NCBI RefSeq assembly: GCF_002980555.1 | Contig: NZ_PVBT01000002.1 | Location: forward strand, 62,001 to 126,000 | Reading direction: 5' to 3' | From: Phyllobacterium myrsinacearum | GTDB taxonomy: Bacteria > Pseudomonadota > Alphaproteobacteria > Rhizobiales > Rhizobiaceae | Length of the DNA: 64,000 nucleotides | Shown: positions 34,309 through 44,026 of the stretch, in pieces | How the letters are laid out: every line of letters begins with the position of its first letter | Position numbering within the stretch: the first letter of the stretch is position 1 | Notes under the pieces: model-generated | The model's input: the letters and a program-made list of their open reading frames with translations, nothing else | The model's database searches: none | What the model was told of the DNA's origin: nothing | Position numbers and translations under genes: made by a program

Positions 34309-35648
34309 TGGCGTACTACAGCAGATGGGGTTCGTTGCCTCAACCATCGATAAAGTCGTCTGTTCGCGGACATTTTCTTCTGGGCATCATTGCATGCCTG
34401 GGGATGTTCTTGAGCGTTGGTTTATGGGCAGTCACGGTCAGGATAGCGGGCGCTGTCATCGCGCCGGGCGTGATGGCGGTCGAAAGCAGTCTCAAAAAGG
34501 TTCAACATCCGACCGGTGGCGTTATTGGCGAGCTCAATGTGAATGATGGCAGTGTCGTGCACGCGGGAGACGTCCTCCTGCGGCTGGATGCAACAACAAC
34601 CCGAGCCAAACTGAACGTCGTCGCGCGCAAGCTTGATGAGCTCGATGGCAGGCATGCACGCTTGGCGGCTGAACGAGATTCTGAGAGCCTCGTGCCCATA
34701 CCCGCTTCTTTCAGAAACCGCAGCACTACGGAGCCTCACTTGCGCGAGATCATGAGCGATGAGCAGCACCTGTTTACTGCGCGTCTGGAGGCTTTGGCAG
34801 GGCAAAAAGCTCAGCTTAATGAACGCATCGAGCAATATACGAAGGAGATCGAGGGGCTTGATGCTCAGATATTGTCCGCAGATTCCCAGCTCGATCTCGT
34901 CAAAAAAGAGCTTAAGGATCTGAACGAATTATATGTAAAGAGACTTGTGCCTGCCTCAAGATGGATTGCCCTGCAGCGCGAGGCGGTCAGGCTGGACGGC
35001 GAGAAGGGTCGGCTATTGGCGAGTATCGCTGAAAGCAAAGGAAAGATTGCCGAAACGCGCTTGCAAATTATCCAGCTGGATCAAAACAGACGTACCGAAG
35101 TGGTGAATGAATTACGCGACGTCGACGCCCAATACGGTGAACTTGTCGAACGCAATGTGGCGGCGGCAGATGATTTGAAACGTATCGATATCCGTGCACC
35201 GCAAGATGGCATTGTCCACCAACTCGCAGTGCACACTGTTGGGGGCGTTGTCGGGCCGGGGGAAACGCTGATGTATATTGTCCCCACGGCAGATGTCCTG
35301 ACAGTCGAGGCACGCGTTGCTCCCAAGGACATAGATCAGGTCGAGGTCGGTCAACAGGCCATCGTGCGTCTTGTTGCATTCAATCAGCGCACGACACCGG
35401 AACTCGTCGGCCAGATTACCCGCGTGTCTGCGGATATAACAGAAGGAAAACCTGCAGAGCGAACCCAACAACCCTATTACGAAGTTAGGATGGAGCTGGC
35501 TGCGAGCGAGATTGATCGTCTTGGCGGTCTGAAGCTGCGGCCGGGAATGCCCGCGGAAATCCACATTCAGACGGAATCGCGAACAGCGCTTTCATATCTG
35601 ATCAAACCAGTTGCAGATCAAATTGCCCGTGCGTTTCGGGAGCAGTGA
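34308..35648 (+). CDS. Type I secretion membrane fusion protein (HlyD/PrsE family)
   Basis: 446 aa from a GTG that shares its first base with the exporter's TAG. One N-terminal membrane helix (about 25-45), a lipoyl half-motif (SLKKVQHPTGGVIGEL and NDGSVVHAGDVLLRLD), a long coiled coil (about 110-290), the second lipoyl half (IRAPQDGIVHQL) and a beta-barrel end with RPGMPAEIHI. Bridges the ABC exporter to TolC. Confidence 0.95.
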   Translation: MAYYSRWGSLPQPSIKSSVRGHFLLGIIACLGMFLSVGLWAVTVRIAGAVIAPGVMAVESSLKKVQHPTGGVIGELNVNDGSVVHAGDVLLRLDATTTRAKLNVVARKLDELDGRHARLAAERDSESLVPIPASFRNRSTTEPHLREIMSDEQHLFTARLEALAGQKAQLNERIEQYTKEIEGLDAQILSADSQLDLVKKELKDLNELYVKRLVPASRWIALQREAVRLDGEKGRLLASIAESKGKIAETRLQIIQLDQNRRTEVVNELRDVDAQYGELVERNVAAADDLKRIDIRAPQDGIVHQLAVHTVGGVVGPGETLMYIVPTADVLTVEARVAPKDIDQVEVGQQAIVRLVAFNQRTTPELVGQITRVSADITEGKPAERTQQPYYEVRMELAASEIDRLGGLKLRPGMPAEIHIQTESRTALSYLIKPVADQIARAFREQ

Positions 35649-35691
35649 CAAACAGGAAATGAGCCATTCCATTTTGAAGACGGCTTTGTCG

Positions 35692-37053
35692 TCATAAAGT
35701 CTTGGTGGAAAACAGCAAGCGAATGGTTGCCCCACCTCCTGCCGTGTCGTCCAGTGCAATTGACCCGCCGTGAACGGCCATCACCTGTGCGACAATGGCC
35801 AATCCCAGGCCTGTTCCGTCGTGGCTGCTTCTGGAGCCGCGAACGAACGGTCGCAGGACAGAATTTCGGTCCTGTGGAGGAATGCCTGGGCCATGATCAA
35901 CAACCGTAACTTGTGCTGGATAGCCCACGTTGACAGTTACAAGATTAGTGCCGGTTGCATGCTGGACCGAATTCAGGAGAAGATTGGATACTGCCGTATA
36001 GATCGCGTCCTCGGACCCATATACGAAGAGTGGCGCTGAGGGCGCGTTCAAACTTAGGTTTACGCCCCTGCTCAACGCTATTGGAGCGTGGTCGGTTACA
36101 ACCGCACGCGCGACAGCGACCAAATTAACAGCTGTAAAGGCAAGCGACTGATTGGACAGGCGGGCAAGCTGGAGCATCGTTGTGACGATGGAAGCCAGGC
36201 GGGATGTATCGCGAATGAGGCCGCGTCGCAAATTCTCATCCTGGATTCGCTCGAGTTTGAGCCGCATTCTGGTGAGAGGTGTGCGCAATTCATGAGCAAC
36301 ATTGGACAGAAAATTACGTTGAGAGTCAAAAGCGGTATCAATGCGCCGCAATGCCGTATTGAATGCGGTAACCATTGGCATGAGCTCTATTGGAGTAGAA
36401 TCGCACGGCAATTGACGACCGTTTGGTAAACCGTCGATTTCCTCTGCGGATCTGACAACACGGCGGACCGGCGCTGCAATGGTTGCACGCACGATGAGAA
36501 CCGCAGCCGTTGTGGTCGCGCCCAGAATCAGCGTTAGGAGTTGATAAACCCCTCCGGAGCGGGCAGCCAATAATGCCACCCAGATCGCCTGGGGCGTGGA
36601 AAGCGAGATCCCGCCAACTTCGACAACTGTTCCCTCCCTTCCCGATACAGCGATCCGCACACCCATAAATTGCTGCCCGCCATCGGAATAAAGCGATTCG
36701 GAATAAACGGTTGTATCAGTTGTTTTCTGATCCATCCCCTGGCGAACCGGTCCGTAAGAAATCCTGTGCGTTGCATCACTGATGATATACCAGAACGAGG
36801 GTTGGTCCTTGACCATCCGCATCAAAGTTGATGACTGAATCTCATCAGGGAACTTCAGTTCCCCTGGACCATTACGTTCTATGGTCTCGCGCAGTAGTTT
36901 TGCAAATTCGTATGGTCCAACACGCATCCGATCCTCGACTTGCGTGGTGACAAGCAGCGCCAGCGTCAGGATCGTGCTTAAAGCCATGACGACGGTCATG
37001 CCGACGACCAATAGAACGGCTGCCGGAAACGCTATGGAGCGACGGTTGAACAT
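35692..37053 (-). CDS. Sensor histidine kinase of an OmpR-type two-component system
   Basis: 453 aa. Two membrane helices (about 10-32 and 170-195) enclose a ~135-residue periplasmic sensor region. A HAMP-like segment is followed by the H-box NVAHELRTPLTRMR near residue 250, N-box NLLLNSVQHA, and G-boxes DHGPGIPP and GTGLGLAIV. Start overlaps the regulator stop by one base. Converges on the RTX exporter operon 43 bp away, so control of RTX secretion is possible but not shown. Confidence 0.94.
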   Translation of the reverse strand: MFNRRSIAFPAAVLLVVGMTVVMALSTILTLALLVTTQVEDRMRVGPYEFAKLLRETIERNGPGELKFPDEIQSSTLMRMVKDQPSFWYIISDATHRISYGPVRQGMDQKTTDTTVYSESLYSDGGQQFMGVRIAVSGREGTVVEVGGISLSTPQAIWVALLAARSGGVYQLLTLILGATTTAAVLIVRATIAAPVRRVVRSAEEIDGLPNGRQLPCDSTPIELMPMVTAFNTALRRIDTAFDSQRNFLSNVAHELRTPLTRMRLKLERIQDENLRRGLIRDTSRLASIVTTMLQLARLSNQSLAFTAVNLVAVARAVVTDHAPIALSRGVNLSLNAPSAPLFVYGSEDAIYTAVSNLLLNSVQHATGTNLVTVNVGYPAQVTVVDHGPGIPPQDRNSVLRPFVRGSRSSHDGTGLGLAIVAQVMAVHGGSIALDDTAGGGATIRLLFSTKTL

Positions 37054-37724
37054 CAGGGTGTTGTCAGCACGTAGCCAACACCGCGAATGGTGCGTATCAG
37101 CGCGTTGCAGCCTGCCTCGCGAAGTCTGCGGCGCAGCCGCGACACATGTGAATCGATCACATTCGATTCAATTTCGTCGTCGATAGAATACACTGATGCC
37201 TCCAGCGCTTCTCTTTGCACGACGCGGCCCGCCCGTCGAACCAGCGCCTCCAATATTGCAAGTTCACGGCGAGGAACCTCAAGGGGCTCTTCGTTGACAA
37301 CAACCGATCGATGATGAAGGTTAAAACAAAGGTTGCCGATCTGGTCCGTTCCATTGCGATCCAGATTATACCTGCGCAGAACAGCGCGCGCCCGGGCAAC
37401 AAGCTCGGTTGGCTCAAATGGCTTTCCAATGTATTCGTCAGCACCGCGATCAAGAGCTGCTATGATATCTCTGTGATCATCCAGGGCAGTCAGGAAAAGA
37501 GTTGCCGGTTGTGATCGAGACGCTTTTAGAGCCGACAAAAGTGTCAGGCCATCGCCGTCTGGCAAACATCGATCAATAACCACCAAGTCGAATTGGTGGG
37601 TGGACAAGGCAGCCTCGGCTTCACCAATTGTAGAAAATACATCTGTCGGTCCAATGGCGTTGGCCAGGGTATCTTTCAACCAATCAGCCAATTCGCTATC
37701 GTCTTCCACAATTAGAACGCGCAT
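37053..37724 (-). CDS. OmpR-family response regulator
   Basis: 223 aa. Start at 37724 because GGGAGG lies 4-5 bases upstream and the receiver domain begins MRVLIVEDDSEL; upstream frame discarded. Asp51 is the phosphate acceptor (VVIDRCLPDGDG), with Lys in GKPFEPTELVARARA. C-terminal winged helix: EVPRRELAILEALVRRAGRV, then SHVSRLRRRLREAG and IRTIRGVGYVL. Paired with the kinase downstream, which argues against it being an orphan TtsI-type T3SS regulator. Confidence 0.95.
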   Translation of the reverse strand: MRVLIVEDDSELADWLKDTLANAIGPTDVFSTIGEAEAALSTHQFDLVVIDRCLPDGDGLTLLSALKASRSQPATLFLTALDDHRDIIAALDRGADEYIGKPFEPTELVARARAVLRRYNLDRNGTDQIGNLCFNLHHRSVVVNEEPLEVPRRELAILEALVRRAGRVVQREALEASVYSIDDEIESNVIDSHVSRLRRRLREAGCNALIRTIRGVGYVLTTP

Positions 37725-38112
37725 GGATCCTCCCGGAAGCAATTGTACATTGGGATAATTTTCAAAGAGAACAATCCGTATCGAACAACAACACCCCATA
37801 GTCAGATGAATGTTTTGCACTTGTATTGAACCAGCCATTCATCAAGGGATGTGACGAGTTCCATCTAAAGGATGAGCTGTACCTTCAAATCCGGTCTTAT
37901 GATTCACGTTTCAATATTACAGCAGTGTTACGCAGTTCGGCCGGAGTCAATCAACCGCTTCTCTTGATCAAGTCAATTTTATCCCGCACGCCCGGACCAT
38001 GGGCATAAATCCCCTCAGTCACGGTCGTGTGATGGCCGTCACGGAATATTCCAAGACCTCCAGTGTCTAACCAGGGCGTATGGTACGCAACTCAAACTTC
38101 TGGAGAAACTAG
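37725..38112. other. 388-bp divergent promoter region
   Basis: Separates the minus-strand response regulator from the plus-strand AcfC-like gene. GTCACGG occurs twice in direct orientation around 38020-38045. No gene seen. Confidence 0.4.
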
Positions 38113-38913
38113 ATGCTTAGGAAATCCCTGCTGACTGTCGTTCTCTTGTTGGCTGCCCCAACTGCGTTCGCCGAAGGTTCTCAGCTTTACGATCCGTCGA
38201 TCAAGCACATGCCCAAGGATGGTATCGTTAAACTGTATGGGGCTGGCGGGCCTGATACGGCGTTTCGCAAAGTCGCCGACGTCTGGCAACAGAAAACCGG
38301 GCAGAAAGTCGAGATTATCGCCGGGCCGGAAAAAACCTGGTCGCTCAAGGCACAGGCGGATGCGGATATTCTTTGGGGCACGTCTGAACAGTCGATGACG
38401 GCATTCCTTGAGACTTATAAGACATTCTCTTCGGATCAGGTTAATCCAATTTATATTCGTCCAACAATCATCGCCGTGAAAAAGGGAAATCCAAAGGGTA
38501 TCAGCGGCTTTGAAGATCTCTTGGCTCCCGGAATAAAGATCGTCGTGACTGAAGGCGCTGGCGTAGACAATACCTCTGGCACCGGCACGTGGGAAGATGT
38601 AGCGGGCCGTCTGGGGCGGTTGAGTGACATTGAGGCTTTCCGCAAGAATATCGTGTCCTTCGCCAAGGGGTCGGGTGCGAGCTACAAGGCGTTTCTGTCT
38701 CAAGATGCAGACGCTTGGATCACTTGGCCAAACTGGCCGGTTACCAAGTCCGCTGATCTGGAAAAAGTTGCACTGGCTCTCGAACGCACAGTCTGGCGCG
38801 ACGTCAACGTAGCCCAGTCGCCTGATGCTGATCCAGCTGCGCAAGCATTTCTCGACTATCTACTCACCGAAGAGGCGCAAAAGATTATGAGCACCGAAGG
38901 TTGGCTGCGCTAA
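38113..38913 (+). CDS. AcfC-like periplasmic solute-binding protein
   Basis: 266 aa; signal peptide ending TAFAE, GGAG 7 bases before the ATG. Seen: IVKLYGAGGPDTAFRKVADV, the KTWSLKAQADADILWGTSEQ block, and GTWEDVAGRLG. This matches the substrate-binding family of Vibrio accessory colonisation factor AcfC, related to molybdate/sulfate-type binding proteins. No permease adjoins. Anionic ligand likely; unproven. Confidence 0.85.
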   Translation: MLRKSLLTVVLLLAAPTAFAEGSQLYDPSIKHMPKDGIVKLYGAGGPDTAFRKVADVWQQKTGQKVEIIAGPEKTWSLKAQADADILWGTSEQSMTAFLETYKTFSSDQVNPIYIRPTIIAVKKGNPKGISGFEDLLAPGIKIVVTEGAGVDNTSGTGTWEDVAGRLGRLSDIEAFRKNIVSFAKGSGASYKAFLSQDADAWITWPNWPVTKSADLEKVALALERTVWRDVNVAQSPDADPAAQAFLDYLLTEEAQKIMSTEGWLR

Positions 38914-39007
38914 GCATCTTTGCGCTGTCATTCCAACCCGCACCTCCCTATAGGGATAAAATACAAAAAGCCGTGCGATAATACCGGGGATGGCCCACTC
39001 GATAATG

Positions 39008-39029
39008 TGGGGCGCGTGGCAGCGCCCCA
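39008..39029. terminator. GC-rich hairpin between AcfC-like and DUF305 genes
   Basis: TGGGGCGC / GCGCCCCA, perfect 8-bp stem, 6-nt loop, between converging genes. The rest of the 300-bp gap is unremarkable. Confidence 0.5.
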
Positions 39030-39213
39030 AATTCGCTCAATCCATGCAATCACAGCGAGGGATCAGATCGAGCTTTTCTGCTTATTCGCATCTGCCATCC
39101 CCAAGTGGGTTCAATAGCGGTGGATATCGTGCGCCTGCCCTGGTGATCGATATCATTCCCTGGAAATACAGCCGATTATCCTGTGCAGGGCGACAACCTT
39201 TGTCCCGCGAAAT

Positions 39214-39687
39214 CTAGTATTTGCCGACCTGTGTTGGTGCCGGCACTGAGGGTGGAAGCTGCTCACCAATGGCTAGTCGCATTGCTGCTATTTCTTGCTG
39301 TTGATCGACAATAATTTCCTGGGCAATGCGCTTCAATTGTTCATTGCTGCCGAACCGAAGATAGTTTTGGGCCATGTCGATCGCGCCCCGATGATGCGGT
39401 GTCATCATTTCAACGAAATCATGATCGAGCGCCCCCGTTGGAGATACGACCATGTCATACATCATTCTTTCCATAGAGTTGTTCATCGCGACCAAGTAAG
39501 CTGTCTCATCGCCAAATTTTTCTATTCCCAAATTGCAAACCGACATCAGGTTCGACACGAGCTGTCGAAATTGCGAGGGTGATTTCATCTCGGCGGATGG
39601 TGCAAATGTACTTATGGATACAAACGTCACTGCTGCGCCAAGTAGCGCGCAGAAGAGATAGGCTGTGGATGTCTTCAGAAGCTTCAT
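39214..39687 (-). CDS. DUF305 (CopM-like) exported protein
   Basis: 157 aa from the ATG at 39687, where a signal peptide/anchor begins (MKLLKTSTAYLFCALLGAAV); the longer TTG-started frame is less likely. Core motif DFVEMMTPHHRGAIDMAQNYL followed by IVDQQQEIAAMR is diagnostic for DUF305, a ferritin-like four-helix family often found with copper resistance genes (CopM). Near PCuAC and Sco genes, so a periplasmic metal-handling role fits. Confidence 0.88.
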   Translation of the reverse strand: MKLLKTSTAYLFCALLGAAVTFVSISTFAPSAEMKSPSQFRQLVSNLMSVCNLGIEKFGDETAYLVAMNNSMERMMYDMVVSPTGALDHDFVEMMTPHHRGAIDMAQNYLRFGSNEQLKRIAQEIIVDQQQEIAAMRLAIGEQLPPSVPAPTQVGKY

Positions 39688-40146
39688 GCTGTTGAATCGG
39701 CAACGGATACCGATCTCCCCTTGATGTGTTTTGTCATATTCGACGGTCAATTCTCCGCCAGTTCAAGGCGATGTGCCGGCGGGATTTCCAAATGCTCTCA
39801 GCCTGGGCATTGCGCCCTGACGAGAAGGTAACAGAAAATCGAAGCGCCGTTCATAGAACTGCATTGTTTGTACAGCAAACAGCATTTCGGATCGTCTCAT
39901 ATATAGACAATGATCAAGGTGATTTTATTCCACGTCAGCCGATTCTATTTTGATTTTTTTGTTTCTGGTTCTTGTGGCGACCGCCATCCGCATTGCCCGT
40001 CGCCATGACGCAGCGGGTCAAATCTGATCTGCGATGGCTCTTATTCTTTCACGATGGGAATAAAGCGCGTCCCCCGTTTGTCTACCCAGTCACGAACGGT
40101 GCAACTGCAACACCGCAGAACCGGAACAAGCAAAGGAGGCACGTGA
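39688..40146. other. 459-bp divergent region between DUF305 and PCuAC genes
   Basis: No supported gene; the 75-codon frame at 39726-39953 overlaps the DUF305 leader in antisense and shows no family features. It should contain both promoters. Confidence 0.4.
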
Positions 40147-40674
40147 ATGCGAGCCCACAAAATCTTTTGGCCAACGACAAAAACTGGCTTGATCGCGGAA
40201 AAACTGGTGTCGCTTCTCATTCTGGCGGCCTCCATTGTTTTTAGTCTCATGACGGCCGCAACGGCCGCAGAGATCACTGTCGGCGATCTGAAATTGTCTG
40301 ACTCCTGCATTCGGGCAATGTTGCCTGGCGCCCAGGTCGCGGGAGGGTATCTGACCATCACGAATATTGGCAAGGCAGACGACAGATTGTTTGCAATCAG
40401 CTCGGAAAGATCCAAAAAGGCCGAGATTCATGAAATGGCAATGGACCATGACGTTATGGTCATGCGTGAGCTGCCAAAGGGGCTGGCAATCCCCGCGGGC
40501 GAAAGCGTCAAACTAACCCCTGGCGGTTATCACCTCATGCTCATGGATGTTGCGGAACCCCTCAAGGAAGGGCAGGTCAGCAAACTCACTCTGAAGTTTG
40601 AAAAGGCAGGACCGGTCACCATTGACGTCCTGGTTGGCCCGGCGGCGGGCCCTTGTCTCAGTCAGGCGTCTTGA
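40147..40674 (+). CDS. Periplasmic copper chaperone PCuAC
   Basis: 175 aa; AAAGGAGG 7 bases before the ATG is the strongest ribosome site in the area. Signal peptide ends ATAAEI. Copper ligands as in the family: HEMAM with downstream VMVMRELP, and GGYHLMLMD (HxM). PCuAC delivers Cu(I) to cytochrome oxidase, often with Sco, which follows 188 bp downstream. Confidence 0.94.
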   Translation: MRAHKIFWPTTKTGLIAEKLVSLLILAASIVFSLMTAATAAEITVGDLKLSDSCIRAMLPGAQVAGGYLTITNIGKADDRLFAISSERSKKAEIHEMAMDHDVMVMRELPKGLAIPAGESVKLTPGGYHLMLMDVAEPLKEGQVSKLTLKFEKAGPVTIDVLVGPAAGPCLSQAS

Positions 40675-40862
40675 GGCGGGGCATGCAAAAGCAGTTGCTT
40701 CTGCGAAGTCTTGGGGGCGATTGACGGTTTGTGACAAAGAGGAGCCGGCAACATCAATGCTATCGGCTTCGCCATCGCTCTCTTTCCTGCAGCATTGCGA
40801 TCAATCAAAGCTCCAGCTGGCCTGCTGGTTAACTGACATTACGTTCTGGATTAGATATTATA

Positions 40863-41450
40863 ATGAAGCTGACAGCTAAACAGATATTCTTCGTCACGTT
40901 GATATGCGCGGCGCTTGGATTCGCGGCATGGACTTTTCTGGCAGCAGGCACCAAAACCAATTCCAGACATGGCGCGCCTTTCAATCTTGTTGATGATCTG
41001 GGAGCGCCGATCACAGATCGGGCGCTACAGAGCCACCCCTCTCTCGTCTTTTTCGGTTACACTCATTGCCCGGAAGTATGCCCGACGACCCTGTATGAAA
41101 TGGCGGGCTGGTTCAAGGCGCTTGGTCCTGCAGCAGATGGACTGAAGGCGTATTTCTTCACAGTGGATCCTGAACGAGATACTCCCGAGATAATCCACGG
41201 GTACACATCCAATTTCACGGATCGTGTGACCGGGATCACTGGCGATCCGGCAGAAGTACAAAAAGTAATAAAGGAATGGCAGATATTTGTTAGAAAGGTA
41301 CCAACAGCAGATGGCGACTATACGATCGACCATACAGCCTCTGTATTCATGTTGGATGATCAGGGAAGGCTCAAGGGTACGATAGCCTATGGCGAAGAGG
41401 TGAATTCTGCACTGGCAAAGATTCAGACACTCTTGAAGTCCGCCGGTTGA
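40863..41450 (+). CDS. Sco1/SenC family copper-delivery protein
   Basis: 195 aa, one N-terminal membrane anchor, thioredoxin fold outside. Copper-binding CPEVC (Cys69, Cys73) and His157 in DYTIDHTASVF are all present, as is VDPERDTPE. Works in assembly of the CuA site of cytochrome oxidase. The ribosome site is weak. Confidence 0.95.
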   Translation: MKLTAKQIFFVTLICAALGFAAWTFLAAGTKTNSRHGAPFNLVDDLGAPITDRALQSHPSLVFFGYTHCPEVCPTTLYEMAGWFKALGPAADGLKAYFFTVDPERDTPEIIHGYTSNFTDRVTGITGDPAEVQKVIKEWQIFVRKVPTADGDYTIDHTASVFMLDDQGRLKGTIAYGEEVNSALAKIQTLLKSAG

Positions 41451-41704
41451 TTTTATCTGCACTCGCTTATGACATGCGTGCCAGAATGTCGGACCTGTAC
41501 AGCAGTCATCCTGCAGAAGCAGCACGATCGGTCACACTCCTTTCGAATATTCATTTGCGTTGTTTCCGGGTTGGAAATCAACAGAGAGTGCTCGATTGGC
41601 GGTATCAGCACCAAGATTGAACGTTTCGGCGTTATATAGTGCCTATTTCAGTTCTATAGTGATCCCGCCAGTATAACTCAGAATTTCACAGGAGCGGGTC
41701 GGTC

Positions 41705-42514
41705 ATGACTGCACAACGAACCATACTCATCACCGGCGCAACGGACGGCTTGGGACGATGCATTGCGGAGACGCTCGCATCGCCCGACGTGCTTCTGCTC
41801 GTTCACGGGCGTAACCTTGCTCGTGGACGTGCGGTCACCCAAGCCGTGGAAATGGCGGGCGGATCCGCAATCTTCTATGAGGCGAACTTCGCATCGCTCT
41901 GCGCCGTTCGCCAGATGGCTGAAGCGATTGCTGCCGCACATCCTCAGCTTGATGTGATCATTAACAATGCCGGAAACGGCGACCCACAGCGGCGTTTGAG
42001 CGAGGATGGCCATGAACTGCACTTTGCTGTCAACTATCTCGCACATTTTCTGCTGACCCAGATTTTGAGACCGTGCCTGGGGAGAGAGAATTATTCGCGG
42101 GTAATCAACGTGGCTTCCGCGTCTCAGAGACCGATCGACTTCGACGATGTGATGCTTGAGCGATGCTATGACGGGTATCGCGCCTATGCTCAAAGCAAAC
42201 TGGCGAATGTCATGCACTGCTTTGATCTGGCGAAAGAGTTCCAGGGATCGAACGTTACGAGCGCATGCCTTCATCCAGGTACATACATGGACACTCATAT
42301 GGTTCGAGCTGCTGGCGTCCAGCCAATGACTTCAGTCCATGTGGGGGCGGAAGCCGTTATCGCACTCGTTAACAACCCGTGCGATGCAATTTCCGGGCGA
42401 TATTTCAATGGCAAACGCGAAGCGCAAGCAAATGCCCAGGCGTATGATATCGATGCGCGGCAGAGACTTCGGCAGCTCAGCATGGACCTTACAGGACGAG
42501 TGGGTCAATCCTGA
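41705..42514 (+). CDS. Short-chain dehydrogenase/reductase
   Basis: 269 aa. Rossmann start ILITGATDGLGRCIAE, NNAGNGD, Ser in VINVASASQ, and the catalytic YAQSK. Substrate unknown; resembles retinol-dehydrogenase-like SDRs by its NYLAHFLLTQ segment. The 3' end runs straight into a truncated PEBP-family reading frame, so a rearrangement point may lie at about 42,510. Confidence 0.9.
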   Translation: MTAQRTILITGATDGLGRCIAETLASPDVLLLVHGRNLARGRAVTQAVEMAGGSAIFYEANFASLCAVRQMAEAIAAAHPQLDVIINNAGNGDPQRRLSEDGHELHFAVNYLAHFLLTQILRPCLGRENYSRVINVASASQRPIDFDDVMLERCYDGYRAYAQSKLANVMHCFDLAKEFQGSNVTSACLHPGTYMDTHMVRAAGVQPMTSVHVGAEAVIALVNNPCDAISGRYFNGKREAQANAQAYDIDARQRLRQLSMDLTGRVGQS

Positions 42515-42810
42515 AAGCAGGCGCACCGGTACTCGAACGGTGTACCGAAACGGGCATTGCGCCGGGGGCCGGCAACGACGCGACCAAGTTGCCGATTGGA
42601 GCGTTCCAGACCCTTAACGATGCCAGCGCCCGGGGCTATGCCGGAATCTGGCCGCCTGCCGGCGAGACGTACGATTATGTCATCACGGTCAAAGCCATTG
42701 GCGTAGAGCAACTGCCAGTTGCTGCCAATGCCACTGGTGCAATGGTCGGGTTCGTGAGCAATATGAACGGACTGGCTGTCGCGACAATGACCGCAAAGGG
42801 CAGCAACTGA
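42511..42810 (+). pseudogene. 5'-truncated PEBP (YbhB/Raf-kinase-inhibitor-like) gene
   Basis: The plus frame from about 42511 encodes the last ~100 residues of a phosphatidylethanolamine-binding-like protein: LPIGAFQTLNDASARGYAG, the WPPAGETYDYVITVKAIGVE block and an ending AMVGFVSNMNGLAVATM. The usual first ~70 residues (including the ligand-pocket DPDAP-type motif) are absent, and SDR coding sequence occupies their place. No good start codon. Most likely a remnant. Confidence 0.7.
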
Positions 42811-42864
42811 CCTATTCCCGGTGCCGCACAGCCGGCTGCGTGGCACTACCAACGAGGGCATCCA

Positions 42865-43713
42865 TTGGATCACGTTATCACGATAAGGCCGGGTGTTGGG
42901 ACGGCGGCCAGAATTGTACAAAGCCGGCACTTGCGGTTCAGCCGTGTGACCACGACGAGCCCGGTGCTGATTGTTGTCAAATTTGGCCGAAAGGAGCTTC
43001 GTGCCCCCGGGTTCCAGTGCGTGTTGGGGCCAGGTGATGCTGTGGCAATCAGTCAGGATCAGGTGTTCGACATCGTCAACATGCCCGGCCCTGACGGTCA
43101 ATACCAAGCCGATTGGCTGGTGTGGGACCCGGTACTCATATCCGGATTTGTTTCGGACAATGCAAATAGTACAATCATTGACATTGCGCAGGATTTGAAG
43201 CAGGTCCCTGACGAGTTCTCCCATTCTTTCGCTGTCGCTCTGGATGCTGTGCGTCAACCCGACAACATTCCTCACGCCATTGCCGTCCATCGGCTGAACG
43301 AAGTCCTTGTCTGGATCGATAGCTTCGGAGGCCGGTTTGGCCAACGTCAGTCTTCCCGAACAAGCGCATTGGTTCGGCGTCTCATATTATCCTCGCCTGA
43401 TGCCAACTGGACGGCCTCGGCTATCGTTTCCACAATCGCGATGAGCGAAGCCACGTTGCGCCGCCGCTTGGCCGAGGAAGGCATGGCGCTCAGCGAGCTA
43501 ATTGCCGACGTGCGCATGTTGTGCGCCATGCAACTGCTGCAATCGACGCATTTGCCGATCTCACGCATAGCACTCGATGTAGGCTACGAGTCCGCCTCAC
43601 GGTTCGCCATACGCTTTCGTCGACGGTTCGGCTTTGCTCCCAGCGCGATTAGAGGGCACCAACGAAGGGGCAACGAACATCCCAAAACTGCTCTGTCCGA
43701 ACCAGGCATTTGA
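42865..43713 (+). CDS. AraC-family transcriptional regulator
   Basis: 282 aa, TTG start with GAGGG 6-7 bases upstream. C-terminal double HTH: NWTASAIVSTIAMSEATLRR, then LPISRIALDVGYESASRFAI and RRRFGFAPSAIRG. The N-terminal cupin-like domain resembles the AraC-type N-terminal region of RhaS/VirF-like virulence regulators. It may control the neighbouring SDR or the TetR/monooxygenase pair; no target site is evident. Confidence 0.85.
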   Translation: MDHVITIRPGVGTAARIVQSRHLRFSRVTTTSPVLIVVKFGRKELRAPGFQCVLGPGDAVAISQDQVFDIVNMPGPDGQYQADWLVWDPVLISGFVSDNANSTIIDIAQDLKQVPDEFSHSFAVALDAVRQPDNIPHAIAVHRLNEVLVWIDSFGGRFGQRQSSRTSALVRRLILSSPDANWTASAIVSTIAMSEATLRRRLAEEGMALSELIADVRMLCAMQLLQSTHLPISRIALDVGYESASRFAIRFRRRFGFAPSAIRGHQRRGNEHPKTALSEPGI

Positions 43714-44026
43714 CGGGGCCCAAGCTTATCGCGGTTGGGTGGCGGGAAGAGCCGGGCCCCGGCCGGATCGATATGGTCTCATACCTTTCTGACATTCCAA
43801 TAGGTGGCAAGCGAACATTACAACTGTCTTACCGTCTTTCTCAGATAAACAATGTCGTGTGCAAAGATGTGAATGGATCAATTGCCCGCACAACCAAACC
43901 GTCATCGCGCATTGATTGTGGTACTACAATACTATCCGGCCTTATCCAGTTTGCTTGGTGTTTCCGGGCCTAGATTTTGACGCATCGCCGCTGAAGCGCT
44001 CTTCGCTGGACGCATGATCCGTGCCG
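43714..44026. other. 313-bp intergenic region between AraC and TetR genes
   Basis: Convergent gene ends; no credible gene or strong terminator seen. Confidence 0.4.

Noticed and set aside
37053-37724. Response regulator as TtsI, the rhizobial T3SS activator
   Set aside because: It has a co-transcribed cognate kinase and a normal phosphorylatable Asp, and lies by the RTX operon; TtsI is an orphan regulator.
42505-43344. 279-codon minus-strand frame opposite the AraC and PEBP regions
   Set aside because: Both plus-strand products show family motifs; the minus frame shows none.
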